Position numbers and translations under genes: made by a program | The notes under the pieces: generated by a model | What the model was told of the DNA's origin: nothing | What the model saw: only the letters and a program-made list of their open reading frames with translations | Databases searched by the model: none | Assembly (NCBI GenBank): GCA_963784135.1 | Contig: CAWAQG010000004.1 | Span: forward strand, 558,001 to 622,000 | Origin: JADFXI01 sp963784135 | GTDB taxonomy: Bacteria > Nitrospirota > Thermodesulfovibrionia > Thermodesulfovibrionales > Dissulfurispiraceae | Length of the DNA stretch: 64,000 nt | Direction of reading: 5' to 3' | Shown: piece by piece, positions 16,565 to 25,518 of the stretch | How the letters are laid out: the number at the start of each line of letters is the position of its first letter | Position numbering within the stretch: position 1 is the first letter of the stretch

Positions 16565-16780
16565 ATGTTTGAGAGAATATCCTTTGACCCGCAAATTATG
16601 GGCGGAAGAGCATGCATACGGGGAATGCGGATTCCGGTATCTGTAATCGTGGGACAGATTGCCCACGGAGCCGCCGTAGACGAGATACTTCAAGATTACC
16701 CAGACCTTACCCGAGAAGACATCACCGAGTCACTTGAATACGCTGCCTGGTTAACCCAGGAAGAAGTCCACGCCGTTTAG
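16565..16780 (+). CDS. DUF433-family antitoxin
   Basis: The 71-aa protein matches the DUF433 pattern: RISFDPQIMGGRACIRGMRI near the start, then a helix-turn-helix-like region (AAVDEILQDYPDLTREDI). DUF433 proteins are encoded next to PIN-like DUF5615 toxins and are thought to be their antitoxins. The longer open frame starts at 16529, but ATG 16565 follows an AAGGAGG site and gives the family N-terminus. The toxin gene starts 5 bp after the stop. The pair is framed by imperfect direct repeats. Confidence 0.85.
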   Translation: MFERISFDPQIMGGRACIRGMRIPVSVIVGQIAHGAAVDEILQDYPDLTREDITESLEYAAWLTQEEVHAV

Positions 16781-16784
16781 CCCA

Positions 16785-17159
16785 ATGCGATTTCTTGCCG
16801 ATATGGGCATATCCATGAGGATCGTGGAGTGGCTCCGTTCGAACAGTCACGACGTGATCCATCTTCGGGAACAAAACCTTTACTCCCTTCCTGATAATGA
16901 GATTTTTGATAAGGCGATCAAGGAAAACCGTATTATCCTAACCTTTGATCTGGACTTTGGAGAGATCGTAGCCCTCTCCAAAAGCAGACAAATAAGCGTA
17001 ATCCTATTCCGCCTTCGTAATACGACCACGCACTTCGTCATAAAGAGACTCGATACAGTGATGGCCGAATCCGCCACACTTCTTGAAGAGGCACATATCG
17101 TCATAATAGAGGAAAATAGGTACCGTATCCGAAAGCTTCCAGATGTGTTTAAAAAGTGA
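16785..17159 (+). CDS. DUF5615 PIN-like toxin
   Basis: The 124-aa protein begins FLADMGISMRIVEWLRSNSHD and contains IILTFDLDFGEIVALS, typical of the DUF5615 PIN-like fold, in which acidic residues (Asp in FLAD, TFDLDF) are thought to bind a metal for RNA cleavage. It is the likely toxin of the pair with the upstream DUF433 protein. The stop codon lies at the edge of the right flanking repeat. Confidence 0.83.
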   Translation: MRFLADMGISMRIVEWLRSNSHDVIHLREQNLYSLPDNEIFDKAIKENRIILTFDLDFGEIVALSKSRQISVILFRLRNTTTHFVIKRLDTVMAESATLLEEAHIVIIEENRYRIRKLPDVFKK

Positions 17160-17226
17160 TTATTTCTTTACACTTATACTGAACAGTTTCAGACAACCGG
17201 TGTCGTACTTCATTCCTCCCCATAAT
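17159..17226 (+). repeat. Imperfect direct repeat, right copy (flanks TA module)
   Basis: Counterpart of 16322-16388; it shares ATTATTTCTTTAC, CTTATACT, ACCGGTG and the final ATAAT. The remaining gap to the next gene (17227-17377) holds no gene that I can support. Confidence 0.7.
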
Positions 17227-17377
17227 GCGCAACGACAAGCTCTCCCTTAAAATGATAACTTTCAAGCCGAAAACATAAGACTGGCTCTCAGACAAGCCAC
17301 ACCGCTACTGTCCAGATTGAGCTACGGATTAGTGCCAGGGAGGCAGGTTTGCTGACCCGTTTTCCCGGGCTTACATG

Positions 17378-19411
17378 CTATTGCATGCCCAAAAAAGCCC
17401 TCGCAAGAAAGGCGGCCATCTGGTCCCTGGTAACATCTTCGGAAGGGCAGTATTGGCCATTACCGCAGCCGGTGGTGATGCCAAGCTCCTTCAACTTCTG
17501 GACATATGGGAAGAAACTGTCAGTTGCCGGAACATCGCTGAAATAAGGTGTTGTCGATGCACAGTTTACCGACGCCCCTGCCACACCGCCATTACAGGTG
17601 AAGTTTGTGGTGCTCTGGCCTGCTGCAACTTGCGTTGCCCTGACAAGGAAAGCGGCCATCTGGTCCCTGGTAACATCTTCGGAAGGGCAGTACTCGCCGT
17701 TACCGCAACCAACTGTTATACCCTCATCTTTCACTTTCTGGACATAATTAAAGAAAGTGTCCGATGTCGGCACATCACTGAAATAAGATGTCTGAGAAGC
17801 AATAGTGAATGTATCAGTATACAACGCCCTTATGATAAATGCTGCCATCTGGTCCCTGGTAACATTTTCGGAAGGGCAGTACTCGCTATTACCACAACCA
17901 ACCGTAATAGCATTTGTAAAGAGGGAGTAGATATAAGGCGTAAATACATTCTCCGACACATCCGAGAAGGTTGCCCCCGCCTGCATGATAGTGATTGGTT
18001 GTCCTGCAACGGTTATTGTTCCAATTTGTGCACTCCCCGTAGTATTCGCGGCCACGTTGAAAGTTACTGTGCCAGTGCCGGTACCGCTGTCTCCAGAAGT
18101 AATCGTAATCCAGGAATCATTGCTCATCGCCGTCCAGGAATAGCTGTTCGATGATGACGTTACTATTATACTTCCCGTACCCGATGAAGAACTGAAACTG
18201 AAGACAGCAGGTGAGACGCTGTAGGTTGGGTTATTAATTTTTATAGCCAATCCAATTAGTCTATCGTTTATGTCTGTATTATCATCATTCAGAGCAAGGA
18301 ACATCGTATTCCCGTTATTACCAATTGCGCCTGAGAACTGTGGCATTGCACCTGAGAGGGAGAAACCATTGTAGCTCCCATCAGTCTGGATTGAAAGGGT
18401 TTCAGACTTGTTCTTAACTGTAATAGAGTTATCGGCATGCAATACATTTGCCGATAACTGACATGCCCCACTGCTGTTACAAATAATTGTCCCATACTCT
18501 GAACGAACGCTACCCGAATTGTCACCCAAAGCGGTATATGCCCATTCGCCACTAAGATCAGCAGTAGAATAGGCCCTATCCTGTTTTTTCATCGCAAAGG
18601 CGGCTACAAAGTCATTTCCTGTCTGAGGATAAAACGTTGTTGTGTTTGATAACACTAATACATTTGCATCAACTGATGCCCATCCTATGTAATTGTTAAT
18701 GGTCACAAAACCGTTTGGATTAACGTTATATAAACCAGCAGTATTTGCAACGGTAAGTATTGTACCATCACCATTTAAGGTTCCATTGGTTAATAGGTTG
18801 CCGGCACCATCCATGCTTAATATTGTTGACCAAGCCCTGTTGTGACCATTAGTCCCACCCTGACTGTTATACTCGTAACTGATATAGTAGTAATCACCGG
18901 AAAGATCTGAATTACTGTACTGCTTTGTAGTATCCGGCTTTACACCCACCATTAGGGCCTGTAGTTCTGGTCCTGTTACACCATCAGCTATATACATATT
19001 TCCATCACTGGATGTAACACCATTTACAAGTCCTTGATACCTACCCGTTACTGCATCATATATATCCAGTGAGAATGTTCCATCAGGGTTGTCGGTAAAG
19101 TTTAAATTCGAAGCATCGTTTTGCTTGCAATAATTAGCATTTGGACAAATGTCCGCACTTTCAGCATATGTGCTTACTGCAGCGCTGTTACTATTAAATA
19201 TTATCTGCTCCGACTCTGTCTTCCATGTACACCAGTTACCTGGACGACCGTGTCCCAAAAGAACACTACCCCATGTACCAATAAGCGGATTACTGCCTGC
19301 ATAAGCATTTGTTGATATCTGCCATGTCGCCATGTTCACGTGCTCAGTCAACACAGACAGTACGAGTGCTGCCAATGCCATGATACCGATATGCCATATT
19401 TTCCGTTTCAT
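17378..19411 (-). CDS. Secreted protein with BACON-like domain and three SLH-like modules
   Basis: The 677-aa protein starts with a signal peptide (MKRKIWHIGIMALAALVLSV, likely cleaved after NAYA). Residues about 40-420 are an unrecognised Ser/Thr/Asn-rich beta-type region. About 430-510 resembles a BACON module (SWTAMSNDSWITITSG, GTVTFNVAANTTGSAQ). The C-terminus has three copies of an S-layer-homology-like unit: FSDV, then a YxxxL stretch, then GCGN-EYCPSE-VTRDQMAAF. Each copy carries two Cys (GCGN and YCPS), which is unusual for SLH and could form a disulfide. GGAGAGGAGGTC upstream supports ATG 19411. SLH units normally anchor proteins to the cell envelope; the role here is otherwise unknown. 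Confidence 0.75.
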   Translation of the reverse strand: MKRKIWHIGIMALAALVLSVLTEHVNMATWQISTNAYAGSNPLIGTWGSVLLGHGRPGNWCTWKTESEQIIFNSNSAAVSTYAESADICPNANYCKQNDASNLNFTDNPDGTFSLDIYDAVTGRYQGLVNGVTSSDGNMYIADGVTGPELQALMVGVKPDTTKQYSNSDLSGDYYYISYEYNSQGGTNGHNRAWSTILSMDGAGNLLTNGTLNGDGTILTVANTAGLYNVNPNGFVTINNYIGWASVDANVLVLSNTTTFYPQTGNDFVAAFAMKKQDRAYSTADLSGEWAYTALGDNSGSVRSEYGTIICNSSGACQLSANVLHADNSITVKNKSETLSIQTDGSYNGFSLSGAMPQFSGAIGNNGNTMFLALNDDNTDINDRLIGLAIKINNPTYSVSPAVFSFSSSSGTGSIIVTSSSNSYSWTAMSNDSWITITSGDSGTGTGTVTFNVAANTTGSAQIGTITVAGQPITIMQAGATFSDVSENVFTPYIYSLFTNAITVGCGNSEYCPSENVTRDQMAAFIIRALYTDTFTIASQTSYFSDVPTSDTFFNYVQKVKDEGITVGCGNGEYCPSEDVTRDQMAAFLVRATQVAAGQSTTNFTCNGGVAGASVNCASTTPYFSDVPATDSFFPYVQKLKELGITTGCGNGQYCPSEDVTRDQMAAFLARAFLGMQ

Positions 19412-19716
19412 GTGACCTCCTCTCCTAACGTAATTCTGGATATAAATGTAGAAATCATGACAGACACTCTGCAATAATATTTTCAAGGAAAGAGAAACTC
19501 AATGGATTATATAACCCACCGCTCAGCATGTCAGTAGGTAGGTAATTTTCACATTTGTCACAGCAAAATAGAAATGTCCCCTTTGTAGAAAAGGGATAGA
19601 AGTTTGTAAACTGACCGCTTTAATGGCGCCAGAACGTGGCCGGAATAAATAGAAAGCTTAACGTGCTTTATATTCCGAATTATGTTGAGACTCCTTATAG
19701 CAAAGACGCGGCAGCC
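19412..19716. other. Intergenic gap with no gene
   Basis: This 305-bp gap separates the start of the secreted protein from the stop of the receiver protein (both minus strand), so it must hold the promoter of the secreted protein. The only structure I see is a short hairpin CCCCTTT...AAAGGG near 19579-19597. Confidence 0.5.
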
Positions 19717-20088
19717 CTAATCCTCGAGAAACGTCTTGATCGTATCCAGAAAATCTTTGTTATCGATCGGCTTTGAGATGTATCCGTCAAAGCCCTTTTC
19801 GAGGAAGATGTCCCGCTCGCCTTTCATCGCATAGGCGGTAACGGCGATGATCTTGATATGCCTTGTCTCCTCATAAGACCGCAGCGCTGAGGCAACGCAA
19901 AGACCGTCCATGCCCGGCAACTGGATGTCGAGCAATATAATGTCGGGCTTTTCGCTCCTGGCAAGTTCGACAGCGTATGACCCCTCTGTGGCACACAGGC
20001 ACTCATAGTTGCGGAGACCCAGAAGGTCGGTAAAGAGTTCCATATTTACCGGATTGTCCTCCACAATAAGTATCCTATGTTTGCGCAT
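19717..20088 (-). CDS. Single-domain response regulator (CheY/DivK-like receiver)
   Basis: The 123-aa protein is one receiver domain: acidic pair VEDN at the start, phospho-acceptor Asp in IILLDIQLPGMDG, conserved Thr/Ala in VTAYAM and Lys in ISKPID. There is no output domain. It overlaps the 3' end of the large hybrid kinase by 14 bp on the same strand, so the two are translated from one message, and the receiver is probably a phosphorylation target of that kinase. Confidence 0.92.
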   Translation of the reverse strand: MRKHRILIVEDNPVNMELFTDLLGLRNYECLCATEGSYAVELARSEKPDIILLDIQLPGMDGLCVASALRSYEETRHIKIIAVTAYAMKGERDIFLEKGFDGYISKPIDNKDFLDTIKTFLED

Positions 20089-23000
20089 AGACCTCTACCC
20101 TTCCTCCGCCCTCGGCCTTCGCCTTTCTTATTGCCTGATGGGCCTTGAACACTATATCTTCCGGACCGGAGGCGTCAATGGGATAATTCACAACGGTTAT
20201 GCTTGCGGTCAACCTGCCCCCAGGCATGATCTCTGCGCCGAAAAATGGATAGGTATCGATGTAGGAAAGGATCCTTTGAGCCACGTGCTCCGCAGGTTTT
20301 TTCAGTGTATTGGACAATATCATTGCGAACTCGTCAAAGCCGTAACGCACCACAATGTCTGAACCGCGGAGCGTCTTGCAAAGAAACTCCGCTATTTTCT
20401 TGATACAGATGTTTGCCCTGCTGATTCCGTATGCATCGACGTATCCGGTAAAATGATCGAGATCGAGCATCAACACCGTTAGTGTATTTTTATACCGCTC
20501 TGACCTGCATACCTCCTGTGCAAGGCGCAGTTGAAAATATGAGTGGTCGAACAGTCCGCTCACCTCGTCGATGAGTCCTGCCTTCGCGGCATAGGTTACC
20601 TCAAGGTCCCTAACGTGCATAAGAAGGTCTTCCTTTGTAAAATGGCTTTTTTGTATAAAGCTTTCGACCTTCCCTGCAAGCCTGAGCCTGTCATCCATGG
20701 TCAGATCTTTTGCCGTCAGGATGAGGATTGGTATATCGATGGTGACGGGATTGCTCCTGAGCATATAGGCAACTTCGAATCCGTCAACTTCGGGCATCAT
20801 AAGGTCAAGAATAATCAGGTCGGGCTTGTAGGCAACCGCTTTTTCAAACCCGGTCCTGCCCTCGTTTGAGGTGATCACGCTGTATCCTTCAGGCTGGAGA
20901 AACGATACCAGTAGTTCGAGGGCATCATCATGGTCGTCTATGCACAGAATATTGACCGTCTTTCTTTTCTTTTTCGAGGAAAAATTGAAATCCTGAAGCT
21001 TTTTCAGAAGTCCGTCTTTGCTCAACGGTTTTACCATATAGTCCGATGCGCCAAGGGCGAGACCGAGTTCGCGGTTGTCGATAACGGATGAGACGATTAC
21101 AGGGATGTCTTTGAGTTCGGGGTCAGACTTCAGCTCATTGAGGATCTCCCATCCATCCCTGCCGGGAAGCATCACATCCAGAACAACGGCAAAGGGCCCG
21201 AGTTCGCGTATACGGTTTATTGCATTATCGCCATTGCCGCAATGTGCTACCCGGTATCCTCCCTGGGCAAGATAAAGCATCAACAGTTCAGAGGTGGCGG
21301 GATCATCCTCAACTATAAGGATAAGAGGAAAGTCGGTCTTTCGCTCCTTCCGGACATCAAAATCAAAAGTAATATCTTCTTTTTTAACCGGCTGCGCTAT
21401 ATCATGTGCCGGAGTTGAGCTGTCCGAGAGAGGCAGGCGAACGGTAAAAGTGCTGCCGAGGTTTTCCTTGCTCTCGACAAAAATCTCTCCTCCGTGCAGT
21501 TCCACAAGTCTTTTCGTGAGGGCGAGCCCGAGACCGGTGCCCTCGTATCTCCTCGAGTAGCTGCTGTCGACCTGCACGAAGTCGGAGAATATCATTTCAT
21601 GGTGCTCTTTTCTTATACCTATGCCGCAGTCTATAACAGAAAGCTCCAGGCAGGCGTCGACCCCGGCGAATGTTTTCGGGCGGGACACAGGGGTCTCCCG
21701 GCGGTATTTTACAATCTCTGTTTTTAAAACGATATCTTTCTCTTCCGGGCTGAACTTTACGGCATTGGAAAGCAGGTTATACAGTATCTGTTTGAATTTT
21801 ATCTTGTCGGCCCTGATCAAGGGTCCGGCATCCGAGATGCTGAGCAGGATCTTCTGTTGTTTTCTGTCGGCGAGCGGCCGTATAACTGACTCGACCTCCG
21901 ATATTGCCTGGGCCGCATCGAAGCTCTCGCAGTGCAGTTCCATTTTACCGGACTCTATCTTCGCAATGTCGAGGATATTGTTTATCAAATGGAGCAGATG
22001 GCTTCCGGAGTTGTATATATTGGCCACGTGCTTCTTTTGCTTTTCTGCAAGGGGACCGAACGACTCATCAGAAAGGAGATTGGAAAAGCCTAAAATGGAG
22101 TTAAGGGGGGTCCGCAGCTCATGGCTCATGGTGGAGATGAACTGGCTCTTGAGCTTGTTCGACTGTTCCAACTCCCTGTTTGCCTTTTCGAGGTCTTTTG
22201 TCCTTTCGATGACCTTATCTTCCAGCCTTTCATTGAGCTCCTGAAGCTCCATGTTTCTTTCATCTATGGCCCTCTCGAGCCTCTTCTTTTCGGTAATATC
22301 TTTGCTTATTCCCACAGTACCATGTATTTTGCCGTCGCCGTTTCTTATATAGGAGATTGTAAGGCTTACCTCGATAATCCTTCCGTCCTTTGCCTTCAAA
22401 CAGGTCTCGTGGTTGCATACGAAGCCCTCTTTCTCCAGCATTTGCATGATGGAGCGCCTCTCCTCGGGCCGCACCCAGAGTCCTTCCGCCATAGTTCCGG
22501 TTATCTCTTCACGCGAATAGCCGAGAATCCTCGAAGCTCCGGAATTGAACTCGACAATCCGCCCATCGGTATCGGTCGTTACAATGACGTCCGCCGAATT
22601 GTTCAGGACATTTTTCAGATATGTCCTGGTTTCGGAGACGACCTCCATGGCCTTAAACTTTTCGATGGCGTATGCGGCCTGGATGCCAAGGAGCGTGATA
22701 AACTCTATCTCCCGTTCCGTCCAGACCCGGGGCTGAAAATCGTCTATATAGAGGATGCCGGTAATGTGGTCATTCGCAAACAGAGGGACCGCAGCAAGGC
22801 TCTTTATCCCCTCTTTCAACAGCGCTGCATTATCGACAAAAGAATACCCGGCCAAGTCCGTGATCACTGTGGGTACCCTTTTACCGAGGATGTGGTCGGT
22901 CATGCCCCCCTTACGTCTTTTCCAGGTGGAGACCTGCGAAAAGTCCGTCGAAAATCCCATCGATGCCATAAGCGTAAGATATCCTGTGGCTTCATCGTAA

Positions 23001-23488
23001 AGCGCCAGACTTCCGGCGGGCGCTTTCAGTGTCCTGAGCGCCTCTGTCAGAAGTGTATCGAGGACCGCTTCGAGCCTATCGGACGAAGTGAGGGCCACAC
23101 CTATGCGGTAAAGTTCCCTTGTCTCGTTGAGGAGGAGTTTTACCTCCTCTTTTGCATGTTGCCGTTTTTCGACCAGGTCACATATCAATCTTGCGCTTTC
23201 ACCGTCAATAATTTTTGTTGACGGTGACTTGTACTTGAAGAACTCCTGGAGCACATCTTCCCTGCCGGTCACATTGATGACGATATTGGGCGCTTTGAGA
23301 AGGAGTTCCCTGAAGTCTAATGTTGTGAAGATATTGAGACGTTTTGCCATCTCAAGGCCGGGTGCAGAGGGATTATTATCGGCGATGCCGATAATAGTGA
23401 TGTCGGAATCGCTTGAGAGAATGGAAAGCAGAGCGCTCCCACCCCTGCCGGCCCCTATTATCGCAATGTTTCCAACAAAAAGAGACAT
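20075..23488 (-). CDS. Hybrid histidine kinase with N-terminal Rossmann domain, GAF, PAS, two receivers and a degenerate GGDEF
   Basis: About 1137 aa. Domains in order: a dinucleotide-binding Rossmann-type region (NIAIIGAGRGGSALLSIL, GxGxxG, residues 1-110), GAF (about 125-290), PAS (about 295-410), coiled coil, HisKA with intact FISTMSHELRTPLNSI, HATPase (NLLSNAVKFS, GLGLALTKRLVELHGG), receiver 1 (VVLDVMLPGRDG), receiver 2 (IILDLMMPEVDG), and a GGDEF-like domain. In the last, the signature reads RYGFDEF instead of RxGGDEF, so cyclase activity is unlikely. No transmembrane segment is seen, so it is a soluble sensor. The open frame extends to 23599; ATG 23488 begins directly at the Rossmann fold, with GGAGAG about 14 bp upstream. 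The Rossmann domain suggests sensing of NAD(P)(H) or a related metabolite; that is inference. Confidence 0.87.
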   Translation of the reverse strand: MSLFVGNIAIIGAGRGGSALLSILSSDSDITIIGIADNNPSAPGLEMAKRLNIFTTLDFRELLLKAPNIVINVTGREDVLQEFFKYKSPSTKIIDGESARLICDLVEKRQHAKEEVKLLLNETRELYRIGVALTSSDRLEAVLDTLLTEALRTLKAPAGSLALYDEATGYLTLMASMGFSTDFSQVSTWKRRKGGMTDHILGKRVPTVITDLAGYSFVDNAALLKEGIKSLAAVPLFANDHITGILYIDDFQPRVWTEREIEFITLLGIQAAYAIEKFKAMEVVSETRTYLKNVLNNSADVIVTTDTDGRIVEFNSGASRILGYSREEITGTMAEGLWVRPEERRSIMQMLEKEGFVCNHETCLKAKDGRIIEVSLTISYIRNGDGKIHGTVGISKDITEKKRLERAIDERNMELQELNERLEDKVIERTKDLEKANRELEQSNKLKSQFISTMSHELRTPLNSILGFSNLLSDESFGPLAEKQKKHVANIYNSGSHLLHLINNILDIAKIESGKMELHCESFDAAQAISEVESVIRPLADRKQQKILLSISDAGPLIRADKIKFKQILYNLLSNAVKFSPEEKDIVLKTEIVKYRRETPVSRPKTFAGVDACLELSVIDCGIGIRKEHHEMIFSDFVQVDSSYSRRYEGTGLGLALTKRLVELHGGEIFVESKENLGSTFTVRLPLSDSSTPAHDIAQPVKKEDITFDFDVRKERKTDFPLILIVEDDPATSELLMLYLAQGGYRVAHCGNGDNAINRIRELGPFAVVLDVMLPGRDGWEILNELKSDPELKDIPVIVSSVIDNRELGLALGASDYMVKPLSKDGLLKKLQDFNFSSKKKRKTVNILCIDDHDDALELLVSFLQPEGYSVITSNEGRTGFEKAVAYKPDLIILDLMMPEVDGFEVAYMLRSNPVTIDIPILILTAKDLTMDDRLRLAGKVESFIQKSHFTKEDLLMHVRDLEVTYAAKAGLIDEVSGLFDHSYFQLRLAQEVCRSERYKNTLTVLMLDLDHFTGYVDAYGISRANICIKKIAEFLCKTLRGSDIVVRYGFDEFAMILSNTLKKPAEHVAQRILSYIDTYPFFGAEIMPGGRLTASITVVNYPIDASGPEDIVFKAHQAIRKAKAEGGGRVEVYAQT

Positions 23489-23694
23489 GATAAAAGAATC
23501 GCTCTCCTTTTTGCTCAAATCCACAACAATCCATAATATTAGGAGGATTACTCGACTGCTGTCAAGTATAGATTCACCTAATGAAGGTTTCTGACCCACT
23601 ACCTGTTTTCTGAATCATGTTGTTGATGTAAAACGGACATGCTACAATAATCAACGCATAATGCGGCATGAGTATCGAGTGTAAGGAGCGGTTG

Positions 23695-24936
23695 ATGCAT
23701 TTTCAGGGAGTGGCCGGATTGCTGGTAATGACGGGATTTGCGTGGATTATCAGCGAAAACAGGGGAAAGGTAAGTTACAGTGGAGTGCTTGCAGGCATAG
23801 TTGTTCAGATAAGCGTTGCGGCCCTGCTTCTGTATGTCCCGGTCTTCAAGAGTTTTTTCCTGTTTTTGAACGGGTTTGTCCTCTCGCTTGAGGAATCTGC
23901 CAGGGCGGGGACCTCATTTGTGTTCGGTTATATCGGCGGCGGCACTCCGCCATTTCTTGTCAAAGACCCCGGATCATATTTTATATTAGCGTTCCAGGCG
24001 CTTCCTTTAGTACTGGTAATCGGTGCTCTTTCATCCCTTTTCTTCTACTGGAAAATACTGCCTTATATTGTCAGGGCATTTTCGCTGGTGCTGCAAAAGA
24101 CACTGAATATCGGCGGTGCGTTAGGGCTTGGGGCTTCGACTACGATTTTTTTGGGCATGGTCGAGTCCCCCCTTGTTATAAAACCGTATTTGCGGGAAAT
24201 GACAAGGAGCGAGATTTTCTCTCTGATGGTATGCGGAATGGCGTGCATAGCCGGAACAGTAATGTTTTTATATTCAACACTTCTGAAAGGGGTCATCCCC
24301 GATCCGTTGGGAAATATTTTGACAGCCTCCTTCATTCATATCGCTGCAGCCATCACGATCTCACGCATAATGGTCCCGGAGTCCGAAAAGCAGACGAGCG
24401 GAACTCTTGTCCCCGGGCAGGAGGCCAAAAGCGCTATGGATGCAATTGTGAAAGGAACGATTAATGCCCTTTCCCTTCTTTTAAACATCGTGGCAATGCT
24501 TATAGTCATGGTTGCATTGGTACATCTCGTTAACATGGTGCTCGGTCTCCTTCCGGCTGTTGCAGGGAGGGCTGTCACATTGCAGCGGTTGCTCGGCTTC
24601 GTTATGGCCCCTGTAGTCTGGCTTTTCGGCATCCCGTGGGCAGAAGCGCAAACCGCCGGATATCTGATGGGCACGAAGACAATGCTTAATGAACTGCTGG
24701 CCTTTATTGATCTCGCCAATCTTCCGGCGGAAGCGCTAAGTCCCAGGAGCAGATTGATTATGACCTATGCTCTGAGCAGCTTCGCAAATTTCGGCAGCCT
24801 GGGCATACTTATCGGCGGGCTGGGGAGCCTGGTCCCCGAACGCAGCAGTGAGATCGTAGGACTGGGCATCAAGTCTCTTGTCGCAGGAACACTGGCAACC
24901 TGCATGACCGGAGCGGTAATAGGGATTCTTCAATAA
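23695..24936 (+). CDS. Concentrative nucleoside transporter (NupC/CNT family)
   Basis: The 413-aa membrane protein has about ten hydrophobic segments. CNT landmarks include SFVFGYIGGGTPPF, GLGASTTIFLGMVESPLVIKP and the C-terminal SSFANFGSLGILIGGLGSLVPERSSE. CNT carriers import nucleosides with Na+ or H+. The frame opens at 23668, but AAGGAGCG 6 bp before ATG 23695 marks the probable start. The gene is divergent from the hybrid kinase and is followed 4 bp later by a DedA gene. Confidence 0.9.
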   Translation: MHFQGVAGLLVMTGFAWIISENRGKVSYSGVLAGIVVQISVAALLLYVPVFKSFFLFLNGFVLSLEESARAGTSFVFGYIGGGTPPFLVKDPGSYFILAFQALPLVLVIGALSSLFFYWKILPYIVRAFSLVLQKTLNIGGALGLGASTTIFLGMVESPLVIKPYLREMTRSEIFSLMVCGMACIAGTVMFLYSTLLKGVIPDPLGNILTASFIHIAAAITISRIMVPESEKQTSGTLVPGQEAKSAMDAIVKGTINALSLLLNIVAMLIVMVALVHLVNMVLGLLPAVAGRAVTLQRLLGFVMAPVVWLFGIPWAEAQTAGYLMGTKTMLNELLAFIDLANLPAEALSPRSRLIMTYALSSFANFGSLGILIGGLGSLVPERSSEIVGLGIKSLVAGTLATCMTGAVIGILQ

Positions 24937-24940
24937 CACT

Positions 24941-25513
24941 ATGGATATAAGCATTATTCTTCGTTCATTTGTCGAGAGGTACGGATATTATGCCTTGTTT
25001 GCAGGGACGTTTCTCGAGGGAGAATCGGTATTGCTGATCGGCGGGCTGTTTGCTAATTTGGGGTATCTGGATCTGCGTGCCGTGATGCTGACTGCATTTA
25101 TCGGCAGTTTCTCCGGCGACCAGATATACTTCTGTATTGGACGGCTCAAAGGCAGGGAATTGCTGGCACGGCACCACAAATGGGAAAAACGGGTCGATAA
25201 AGTGCACCGCCTTATGGCGCGTTATCATGACCTTATAATGGTCGCTTTCAGGTTTGTGTACGGCATCAGAATCTTGACTCCGGTAGTCCTCGGCATGAAT
25301 AAAGGCGTAAAAACGCTCCGTTTCTTCGCCCTTAATGCCATAGGGGCCATGATATGGTCGGTAGTAATCTCCTCTGCCGGGTATTTTTTTGGGTATGCCA
25401 TTGAAAAGCTTATCAGGGCTGTCAAACACTACGAGATAACTGTGCTATTTATGATCGCCGGAATCGGTATTGCCCTCTGGGCCGCACGCCGGTTCGGGCG
25501 AAAGAAGTGTTAG
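24941..25513 (+). CDS. DedA-family membrane protein
   Basis: The 190-aa protein has the DedA (SNARE-associated, VTT) layout: LFAGTFLEGESVLLIGGLFA near the N-terminus, the reentrant-type loop GSFSGDQIYFCIGRLKG, and FRFVYGIRILTPVVLGM before the C-terminal helices. Family members are lipid (undecaprenyl or phospholipid) flippases or transporters. The Glu in the first motif and the Arg residues in FRFVYGIR match conserved functional positions. It is probably co-transcribed with the nucleoside transporter. Confidence 0.9.
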   Translation: MDISIILRSFVERYGYYALFAGTFLEGESVLLIGGLFANLGYLDLRAVMLTAFIGSFSGDQIYFCIGRLKGRELLARHHKWEKRVDKVHRLMARYHDLIMVAFRFVYGIRILTPVVLGMNKGVKTLRFFALNAIGAMIWSVVISSAGYFFGYAIEKLIRAVKHYEITVLFMIAGIGIALWAARRFGRKKC

Positions 25514-25518
25514 AGGAT

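Noticed and set aside
17375..18154. A 259-codon plus-strand frame with repeated Cys-rich segments.
   Set aside because: It is the antisense of the three SLH-like modules, whose repeats create the apparent pattern.
22121..23221. A 366-codon open frame on the plus strand opposite the hybrid kinase.
   Set aside because: It lies entirely antisense to well-conserved GAF/PAS domains and has no protein-like motifs; a shadow of codon bias.
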